Assembly (NCBI RefSeq): GCF_003945595.2
Contig: NW_024104332.1
Span: 4,382,958 to 4,446,957 of the forward strand
DNA from: Pipra filicauda
Lineage: Eukaryota > Chordata > Aves > Passeriformes > Pipridae
DNA length: 64,000 nucleotides
Reading direction: 5' to 3'
This document shows positions 53,601 to 61,712 of this stretch, piece after piece. Numbering within the stretch: the first letter of the stretch is position 1; every line of letters begins with the position of its first letter. The position numbers and the translations under genes are program-made. The notes under the pieces are model-generated. The model saw nothing but the letters and a program-made list of their open reading frames with translations, had not been told where the DNA came from and did no database searches.

Positions 53601-56600
53601 TGCCAGAGGTACAAAACAAAAACCAGAATGGAACAATTGTTTTATTACCCATTCTTTCGATCTAAGCTTTTCAATAATTTTACAGTCTATGACTTAAAAC
53701 CAGTACAACCCAACAGTAAGCCCATATGAGCAGGGCTTCCTTTATCCTCACCAAAAAAAAAGGACCAACCAAACAGCCAAAACACCCTTCCTAGTTAAAG
53801 CAGATCAGTTTTTATACATTGCAAAGAACTCCAGCCCCCTCTTGTGACGAACGATCAGAAGACAAGCACAGTTTCACAGTGTGATACCGCGCTGTTGGAA
53901 GCAGTTTCCATCCAAATCAAATTCCTTTGGAAAGATCGGGAGACTGGAATGAAACAACTTCGACTGCACAACTTTTTGCTGATTTCTTCCCAGCATCAGA
54001 ATGGATGTTACATGAGGAAGAGCATCACAATACAGTGACAGAATTCTGTCTCTGCTTGCTCTCTGGGCAATAGTGATTTTGCTTCCTGTAGTCACAATTC
54101 TCTCTCTCTCTGCCTCAACTTAGATAAAAAGGTAGCATTCATATAAAATTGCACGAGGTGAGAACGAGAAGGGTTTTTTTTTTTACCAGTCAGCATGAAT
54201 TCCTTCCACCTCTCTCACATAAGGACTGTTAAGCCCACTATATCTCAAACAGGGGGCACAAAACAACCTCCTGCACTGGCTTCATGCCATTAGGAATGGC
54301 ATACACCATGGAAATCCTCACGTGTAAACCAAATGTCTCATGGATATAAAAAGCAATTCTGGTCTAACCTCTTCTTCCAGTGGTGCATAATGGACACAGT
54401 TTTCAGGACCGCCATAACATTAGCCACATTTCTTTAATCACAGCACTTTTAGCATAAATTCTTGATGAATATGATTTGCAGAAGTGTAAGGGACTTAGAA
54501 TGGAGGAACATGTGTAAAATTGCCCATTAATTTTTGACCTGGCCTGACATATCTCTGTATCTGCAGCTATGTAGATACATCTATCAAACCACTTGCAGAT
54601 TTTGTATCTCCGAAACAACAGTTCAGCAATGAACCAGCCTGTACTGCACTGACTTACTGACTCTACAAATGGAGAAATTCAGCTCCTGTGTACCACTGGA
54701 GCATTGGGAAACCACCAGCACCAATTTCCATTGCTGTCAATGGAAATGTTTCAGAGACCTATTTAGGGTATGAGAAAGCAGTGCTGTACTTTGGTCATTA
54801 GACTAGAGACCCCATTCCTCACTTCCCTGAAGGCATGGACCAGCAGTGGGCTTAAATCTACTTCTGCATCCTCTATTTGCATGGATATGTGTGTGTGTGT
54901 TATTCATGGCGTGGCCTAGGAATTCCAGGTAGCAGCAGTACCTCATAGTAGAGCTTGAGTTGGTCCTTGGAGACAGAAGCTGGAACTCAGTGTGCTGACC
55001 TGATTTGTTCTGTGCTGAGCAAAAGCCAGAGGGTAGGAACTAGTCTAATGTGTTGGGAAGAGTTCCCCGAGGCAGTAAACAATGGACCGGAAGCAGAAGA
55101 GGAGCTGCAAATAGATCCCAACTCAGCACTAACGAGCCTGGCTCCAAAACACTGAGAACATAAAGCTTCTGTTGAGCCACCTTCCACACTGCAAAATCAC
55201 AGAGGAGTGGGAAACCTACTTTTACCAACCCCCAGCATTTCATTGCACGAGCTCGCTGATACGTCGTACATCGTTTTAATCGAGAGGTACCACACGCTGC
55301 GTGTGAAAATGAGGAAATCCGACAAATTTAAGGCAGCTCACAACCTGCTTATTAATTGACAGTGGGAAATTCTGTCTGTTCTGATCCACTTCAAGCTCAA
55401 TACTTTATCACTTAATCCCATTGCAGCTTTGCTCTTTACCAAATAAGCAATTGCTCTTCTAACATAATGCAGCCCAGCCTCAGGAGATGAGACCACCTGT
55501 AAAAGGCTTTAGCTGGATACCTGTATTCAGGTTGTAATAATATTAAACCAATCAATAAGAGATAACCACCTTATACTGCAAGATACCCAGCATACAGAAT
55601 GGTGTTAGTGGTTATAGTATTATATACTGCCTTAGCAGAGCTCCCTCAGCCTTTAACTATCCTGACGCTCTTCCTGTATTTGTACTTTGCTGGACACAAG
55701 CAGGCTCACAGCTTCCTGTGTGATGGTGATAACATATGTTTGACTTTGTTGTTGGCAGCTGGAGTGAAGGGGAAGACAATGCCCTTTGACTCGTGAAAAG
55801 CAGTATAAAGCTTATCAGATCCTCTCCAGATATCACTGAAGGAAATGGGCTGGAAGAGTTGGCCCCACATAGGAAATATATATAAAAACCTGTCAGCACT
55901 GGTCTTTTTGAAATGTCATTAAAAACATACTTCTGCAAATCTGAGTCCCTGCTAGACAATGTCATTTGTACAAACTGAACTGAAGTAAAAGTGGAGAGGA
56001 AGAACTACAGACCACACATTAAATACACATCACTCAGCCAGTGGTACCAAGACTGCTTCACTTTGTGGTGCCAAAATAAACTTTTCTTGGTGATCATTTC
56101 TCTGGTCCACTTCCGAAGCAGAGCTCTAAAGGTCACGTATTGTATTAAACATTACACACAACTTTTCCCACTAAGCAATTCTTTTTGGGGTGTGATTACC
56201 TGCAAAGCCTTCTACATGAACTGCAGAAAAATAAGAGCATGGACTGACCCCCACAAAAACCCCACACCTAACAAAAGGTGTCTTTGCAGGCCAGTGTTAG
56301 GATAAAGTCCTTACTGCCCTGCCAGACATTGTAGGCAGCATTAGTATATAAAACTTGTAATAGGAATCATGTTGTTTGACATGGATAAAACACGTACCTG
56401 ATATACCTTGCACTATATGGTTACAAAAGCAGTTAAACAGCACCAATACAAAAGTTGTAAATGCAAAAAAAAAAAATTCACTTGGACTTTTTTTTTATAT
56501 GATTGTTGAAAAAAAAAATTCAAACAGAACACTGATAAACACAAGGATGAAAAGATTATGAGCAGAGGTTCAGGGAACTCAATTTTTCCTTTTGATGTGC

Positions 56601-57512
56601 TCACTACACACCAGTTACAAAGCAATTTTTCAGTATCTTCACTGACATAACAGGGAACATTTGTTGTCATTACAACTGGAATGACTGCAAGGGGAAAAAA
56701 GAGAGAAAAAATATAATACAACATCCTCAAATTAGGTAACTGAAGGAAAAAAACCCAAATCTGCAGTTACCAGGTGAAGCATCAGCAGCTGAAGTGCTTC
56801 AAAATCTTCTCACAGAAAAGATATTAATTTGCTGGGGTTTTGCTGCCCCTATATCAGCATTAATACACAGTATATAATACAATCTTGTGTTTCACACTCA
56901 GAACCCTATTCCTCTGAAACAATGGTTAAATCTTTTAGTAGTCATGAAATCACACTGGAGATCATTCTAATGGTGTCAATATAAGAACGTAAGCAGGAAT
57001 AAACATTATTTCCCATATTATTTAAAATATATTTTAGGATAACACCCAGGCAGGATTATTGGCAGGACTGAACACACAATGTTGCAGTGCAGATCTGCCC
57101 CAATTTATCAATGCTGTGCTCTGCTCCAGGGACCTGTCAGAACCCAACTTCATCTTTCTGGTAGAGAGGAAGAGGGGAAGTTGGGTTTTCTCATATTGGG
57201 TCTTTGTTGGCTTTTTTCCTTATATTTATAGCTTTTGAAATTATATGGAAAGAATGCAGCTGGCTGATGTGTACCAGAGATCTGTGCCCATGGGGCTTTG
57301 CTCAGAAACTTCTGTTTGGTTTCAGGAGCTCACAGAAGTCAGTGTTCCATCAGACAAATTCAAATCCCAAACTTGTGACCCTAATGATCATTAATAAAGC
57401 AGAAAGTAGCTCTGTCACTGTCAATATATATTGAGAGACCTGAACTGCCACTCCTTAAAAGGGAGATTGGTCTAAGCAGACAAGGCAGGGAAGGGGAGAA
57501 AGGAAACAGTCC

Positions 57513-57620
57513 TGACTGAAAATTGAGTGATCTTGCTCAAGGTCATTCAGGAAGCCTATAAAAGAACCAGGATGGTTAAGTTTCCTCATTCCTGCTCTAC
57601 CACAAGCTCATCCTACTTTT
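57513..57620 (-). mobile_element. MIR-like SINE relic (tRNA-derived head)
   Basis: On the plus strand the order of blocks matches the reverse complement of the MIR 5' half. GAAAATTGAGTGATCTTGCT and CAAGGTCATTCAGGAAGCCT are followed by AGAACCAGGATG, then by CCTGCTCTACCACAAGCTCA. The last block corresponds to the tRNA-like region with the box-A side of the promoter. This is better preserved than the copy at 23.1 kb. Identification is by recalled consensus. Confidence 0.6.
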
Positions 57621-59395
57621 TAAGTCTTAAAATATTTAGGGCTTTTACCACTGAGTTAGTATCTCTGACAGGAGTTATATCTTCTATTTTCATTATTCGC
57701 AGGAGATTTCAGAAATATTAGGATTACATTTCTGTTTTCTGCTTGCTCGTATTTTGTTTAATTATGTTTAATATAGAAACCTTAAAAAAAAAAAACCAAA
57801 CACCAAAGAAAAAACAACCAATCAAACAAAAAAACCCCACCAAACCAAAAAAAAAAACCAAACCCAGTATATAAAGTAGCAAGATAAAAAATTACCTTCC
57901 TGCTCTCTGGCCCAATAAATCTTGACAAGAAAGAGCCAGAGTTCCCTTTACTATATTATTTCATCTAGCTTAAATTCGGGAAATCAGAGACTTTCCAAGC
58001 ATAGAGAAAATGGAGATTTGACCTTCCAGAGAGGTGGGAACTGAAATTTTCTTTGGCTTTCCATTTCAAAATTAAATTCAGAACCAGGCTCCAACAGTAT
58101 CCAAAATTGCATCCCATGAGGGCAAAATAATCCACCGTTGGCTGGACACTTCATGGTGACAGTTCAGAGAGATGAAGGCAGATGGATGATGCCACCGAGC
58201 TGTACCTCCTGCCCAGCCAACAAACCTTAGGAGTTCAAGCAGCTTTAGTGCACTGGCACTAAAAATGAAACTCTCCTTGCTTTAAAATACAATAAAACAA
58301 CTCGAGAGGCACGTGCCATCTCGAAGAACATTTGAAAACAACCACGGTGTTATTAGTTTTAAACAGAGTTATTTCTGAAGACCATTAATACAGCTGAGTT
58401 CTGCCCCACAGCATAAGGGTTACCATACGTGGAATATGTTATTTAAGCCTCTAGGCATGTTGGCAAAGATCTGTACAGGCTGACCTGCTCCAATGGGGAA
58501 TAAAACGGAGTCCTTTTGCATTCTGTGATGTTATAAGGGGATGAGGGTTAAGAATATTTGCACTCCAAAGCCAGTAAGCCAGATCAGATGAAAAGTCAAT
58601 AAATACCAGGCTGGCTCTAGAACAGCAATAGTTCAAAAGGCAAATAGTTTGTAGGAGCAAATTGATACATCTTGTGTCTTTTTAACTGTGTCTGTCATGG
58701 GTTACATATGAAAACCAAGCAGAACAATATTCCCAATTTTCTCACCAGAAGGACTCCCTATACCATTACGTGGGAAAAACATGTCCAAAATATGCCCAAT
58801 GCAGCTCTTAATCCATAACATTTTACTGCAACAGGTTCTTTTCTGAAGCTCTTTCTCTGAAGAAGTTCAACAACATCTGTAACTTAGTCCTTTGCATGTG
58901 TTCATAATCCTATCTTTCAGAAGTTGGACAAGGCACGTGCATTGTTACACACCTTTCTCAAACCTAGCATTAAGAATTGTATACATCACAAAACCATGGT
59001 TTGGCCTTAACTACTCTTAGAATTCCTCTTCCCTCAGAGCAGATACTACAAATTTCTGAAAGGCTTTTAACTGAATGGCATCTCATGTCTAGTGGGGGGA
59101 AAAAAGTGAAATATAATTTTTTATTTCCTAAAACATCATTCAGGAGAGATAACACAGGAGTAAAGACAAGGAAAAGGACATGAGCAAGCTGGTCCAGCAG
59201 ATTTAATACAAAGTCTGTGATACCCAGCTAAAAATTACACCTTGAGGACTCCCCCACCCCATTCACATCCCAGCAGGGCTCAAGTCACTTCTGACATGAG
59301 AGGGCACTTCAGAGACGCCGAGTACAGGACAGAAAGGATTTATTATGCCTTAAAAAAACATACATGGGACTTAAACTTCCATTAACACTTTATCT
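57621..59395. other. Non-genic block, no gene recognised
   Basis: Unique DNA plus an A/C-rich tract. Near the right end, minus-strand AATAAA at 59339-59344 is followed by an LTR-like U5-style sequence, but no LTR ends could be fixed. Confidence 0.5.
57782..57867. repeat. A/C-rich low-complexity tract
   Basis: Long A runs broken by CC and CCCC, of the same type as at 25.1 kb. Confidence 0.8.
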
Positions 59396-59615
59396 TGGAA
59401 TCATGGGATGGCCTGGGTTGGAAGGGGACTTCAAAGACCATCTTGTTCCAACCCTGCTGCCATGGGCAGGGACACCTTCCACTAGCCCAGGTTGCTCCAA
59501 GCCCCGTCCAGTCTGGCCTTGGACACTTCCAGGGATGGGGCAGCCACAGCTTCTCTGGGCAATTTGTGCCAGGGCCTCACCACCCTCACAGGGAAAACTT
59601 TTTCCGAATTTTATA
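59396..59615 (-). mobile_element. CR1 LINE 3' end, well preserved
   Basis: The plus strand is the reverse complement of a typical avian CR1 3' end. Its blocks in order are GAATCATGGGATGGCCTGGG, TTGGAAGGGGACTTCAAAGA and CATCTTGTTCCAACCCTGCT. After these come GCCATGGGCAGGGACACCTT, CCAGGTTGCTCCAAGCC, CTTCCAGGGATGGGGCAGCC and CTCACCACCCTCACAGGGAA. Of the copies in the window it is the closest to the consensus I recall, so it is probably the youngest or second youngest. Its 5' side is truncated and merges into the A/T tract at about 59.62 kb. Confidence 0.92.
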
Positions 59616-59635
59616 CCCATCATATATCATTTCCC

Positions 59636-60069
59636 TAATATTATATATTGTATTATTATATATAATCTTATATATAATATTATTACATTATATAATATAT
59701 TATAATATTATTATATAATACATATAATAATATATTACATATTATTTATAATAATACATTATATATAATATAAATATATATTATAATATTATATATATAT
59801 AATATATATTTATACATATATCTATATATATTTAAATATTTATTTATATATATTTATTATATATATAAATATATATAATATTAATATAATATTAAATTAC
59901 ATATATTATATCTTATATGATATTATATACGATATTATATATAATATTATTATATTATATTATATTATATATATCATGATATACATATTATGGTATATAT
60001 TACATATAATATATATCGTAATATACGTATTATGATATATAACAATATACTTATTTTTGTATATTTTAT
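59636..60069. repeat. AT-only low-complexity tract
   Basis: About 430 bp made almost entirely of A and T, in irregular TATA, ATATT and TATATAA units with only a handful of G or C. It starts inside or next to the truncated 5' side of the CR1 copy. Its many palindromic TA stretches could extrude hairpins. The sequence is hard to assemble, so its length should be treated with caution. Confidence 0.95.
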
Positions 60070-60197
60070 ATATCCAGTAAAAACGAAACAAATTACTCTT
60101 CTGTTACCAAAAGACTCGTAACCATCAATCGTTGGAAGAACTGTTCAAACGTTTAGCACGAAGTGAAAAGCAGTGCATTTTTACGGGGAGTGCAACA

Positions 60198-60212
60198 GCT
60201 CCCTCTGGCGGC
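60198..60212 (-). promoter_or_regulatory. CTCF-like site
   Basis: On the minus strand GCCGCCAGAGGGAGC fits the CTCF core with about two mismatches. It is at the edge of the CpG island. This is a motif match by eye only. Confidence 0.3.
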
Positions 60213-60404
60213 TGCCGCGGGGAGCAGAAAGCCGGTCAGCGCTCTCAAAGCTGGTCTGCTTTGAAAAATAAAAATAAAATAAAACACGTGTGTTCCGAAC
60301 GCGGAAAAGGAGCGCCGAGGGAGGGGAACAGAGCGGCGGCCCCTTCGCTCTCTGAAGACCCTGAGGCGGAGCCGCCTCCGCGCAATGGCGGCCGCGCCGT
60401 CGCC

Positions 60405-60474
60405 ATGGCGACTGCCCGACAGCTCGGCCGGGCCGTGCGGGCCGGGTGGGGCACATTCCCCTCGGGAATCGCGG
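60405..60474 (+). CDS. Candidate short first coding exon (unproven)
   Basis: An ATG at 60405 has a good Kozak context (GCC before, G after). It opens a frame reading MATARQLGRAVRAGWGTFPS, which is rich in R, A and G, and is followed by a possible 5' splice site (CGG|GTGTGTG) at 60474/60475. The arginine-rich, acid-free start would suit a mitochondrial presequence, but I cannot match it to any gene. A second ATG at 60385 in another frame also has a good context. Because GC-rich islands produce such frames by chance, this is a hypothesis only. Confidence 0.2.
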
Positions 60475-60483
60475 GTGTGTGTG

Positions 60484-60960
60484 CAAATCGGAGAACCGGC
60501 CCGGCTGGAAAAGACCGCCGGGATCATCGGGTCCAGCCTACGACCGAACATCACCGTGTCGGCCGGACCGTGGCATTGAGAGCCACGTGCGGTCTTCCTT
60601 TAAATGCCTCCAGGCACCGGGACAGCACCGCCTCCCCGGGCAGCCCGTTCCGTCGTCTAATCACCCTTTCTGCGCAGAAATTCTTCCTAATGTCCAACCT
60701 AAACCTCCCCTGGCGCACCGTTACACTATGTCCTCTCAGCTACATCTCAGCGATGCCCCGCAACTTTAGACCCTGGTTACCTGGGGCAGAGCCCGGTGCC
60801 CACCTGGCTGCACCCTCCTGGCCGGGAGTTGTAGAGAGCGAGGAGGTCTCCCCTGAGCCTCCTCTTCTCCAGGCTGAGCCCCCCCAGCTCCCTCAGCCTC
60901 TCCTCATCACCCTCGTGCTGCAGACCCTTCCCCAGCTTCTTTGCCCTTCTCTGGACTGGA
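60484..60960 (-). mobile_element. CR1 LINE 3' portion, CpG-rich copy
   Basis: On the plus strand the blocks follow the reverse complement of a CR1 3' region. GGCTGGAAAAGACC and ATCATCGGGTCCAGCC are followed by TTTAAATGCCTCCAGGCACC and GGGCAGCCCGTTCC. Then come AATCACCCTTTCTGCGCAGAAATT, TTCCTAATGTCCAACCTAAA and CCTCCCCTGGCGCACC. The last blocks are GTTGTAGAGAGCGAGGAGGT, CTCCCCTGAGCC and CTTCTCCAGGCTGAGC, and the copy ends near TTTGCCCTTCTCTGGACTGG. It is truncated on its 5' side at about 60960. Near the 3' terminus many sites that are A/T in the consensus I recall are G/C here, giving an unusually high CpG content. Confidence 0.88.
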
Positions 60961-60982
60961 GATGTTTGTATATCAAACATAT

Positions 60983-60993
60983 ATGTTTATATA
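60983..60993. repeat. Left target-site duplication of the RTE-like insertion
   Basis: ATGTTTATATA, 11 bp, is identical to 61702-61712 on the far side of the RTE-like fragment. Confidence 0.8.
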
Positions 60994-61701
60994 AAAAACT
61001 CCACAAAAGAGTATGGTGTAATAAACACTTGAAGAAAAGCACCAAGATCAGTGTTTACAAAGCCATAGTGCTGTCTACTCTCTTATATGGATCCAAATCA
61101 TGGGTCATCTACCACCACCACCTGCGTCTCCTAGAACGCTTCCATCAACGCTGCCTCCGCACAATCCTAAACATCCACTGGTCAGATTATGTGACCAATA
61201 CATCTGTTCTAGAGCAAGCAGCTATCACAAGTATTGAGGCCATGTTGATGAGAACACAGCTGCGATGGGCAGGGCACGTCTCAAGGATGAAGGACCACCG
61301 CCTCCCTAAGATCTTGCTTTACGGTGAACTTGCCACTGGCTGCCGCAAGAGAGGAGCCCCGAAGAAAAGATACAAGGACTCCCTGAAACAACATCTCAAC
61401 CTTGGCCATATTGATCACCATAACTGGTCTACTCTGGCATCAAATCGGGAGGCCTGGAGACACACCATCTATAACGCTGCTGTCTCCTTTGAGAACACAC
61501 GCAGGATCACCCTCGAGGAAAAAAGGCAACGCAGAAAGAACCGTGTATTGCAGAATACACCATCTAAGGAGTCTTTCTGCTGTGCCTTTTGCAATCGGAT
61601 ATGTCTGTCACGTATTGGCCTCATAAGCCACCAGTGTGCCTGTAGCAAATGTGGATAGAGCCTTCCCAAATCTTCGTTCGCGAAGCCTAGCCATGATGAT
61701 G
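60994..61701 (+). mobile_element. 5'-truncated RTE-like non-LTR retrotransposon
   Basis: A 708-bp insertion is bounded by exact 11-bp direct repeats (ATGTTTATATA). The element is cut at its 5' side, as is usual after incomplete target-primed reverse transcription. It ends with a short ATGATGATGATG tail of the tandem-trinucleotide kind seen in RTE-clade elements, with no poly-A. The encoded part is the C-terminal end of the reverse-transcriptase protein. The family resembles RTE elements, and AviRTE, a bird-nematode shared element, is the leading candidate. Other APE-type clades are not excluded. The neighbouring CR1 ends 23 bp before the left duplication. Confidence 0.8.
60995..61658 (+). pseudogene. 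C-terminal fragment of RTE-like reverse transcriptase
   Basis: About 220 codons stay open from the insertion point to the element's own stop codon. Motifs in order are TKISVYKAIVLSTLLYG (a thumb-side segment after the RT catalytic region), LRWAGHVSRM, LYGEL, G-x2-KKRYKD, WRHTIYNAA and a basic KRQRRKNR stretch. A final C-x2-C-x12-H-x3-C zinc knuckle (CAFC ... H ... C) lies at about 61581-61644. The catalytic RT core and the endonuclease are missing because of 5' truncation. The fragment cannot work as a retrotransposase. The frame has not yet collected stops, which suggests a fairly young insertion. The same reading frame is open upstream to an ATG at 60132 (508 codons in all), through CpG island and antisense CR1. 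I take that extension as chance. Confidence 0.8.
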
Positions 61702-61712
61702 ATGTTTATATA
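61702..61712. repeat. Right target-site duplication of the RTE-like insertion
   Basis: ATGTTTATATA, identical to 60983-60993. Its first bases overlap the ATG tail repeat, so the exact border is uncertain by up to three bases. Confidence 0.8.

Larger units (their letters stand above)
44150..57512. other. Non-genic block, no gene recognised
   Basis: Mostly unique AT-rich DNA. A 128-codon minus-strand frame at 44214-44600, next to the LTR, shows no retroviral motif. T-rich tracts occur at about 52190-52225, and a short GT run at about 54887-54900. Several GC- and CpG-richer stretches (about 49.9-50.4 and 55.2-55.4 kb) lack coding signs and could be conserved non-coding DNA. Confidence 0.55.
60185..60545. 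promoter_or_regulatory. CpG island, candidate promoter
   Basis: Several dozen CpG dinucleotides are packed into about 360 bp, with GC-rich sequence and an abrupt AT-rich left flank. Promoter-associated motifs are present. There is a CACGTG E-box at 60285-60290, an AATGGCGGC motif of YY1 type at 60384-60392, and a CTCF-like CCGCCAGAGGGAGC on the minus strand at 60198-60212. No TATA box is placed for it. In vertebrates such islands usually mark promoters of broadly expressed genes. No downstream gene is seen in the window, so the island may serve a lncRNA, a distant first exon, or a gene on the minus strand. The right edge merges into a CR1 copy. Confidence 0.7.

Noticed and set aside
60132..60993. 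N-terminal 287 codons of the 508-codon frame as part of a real protein
   Set aside because: They are translated CpG-island DNA plus antisense CR1. The frame is likely open because of high GC. Kept only as a finding about a possible chimeric RNA.
60994..61701. Nematode contamination as the source of the RTE-like fragment
   Set aside because: The fragment is embedded between exact target duplications, right beside an avian CR1 copy, so it is part of this chromosome.
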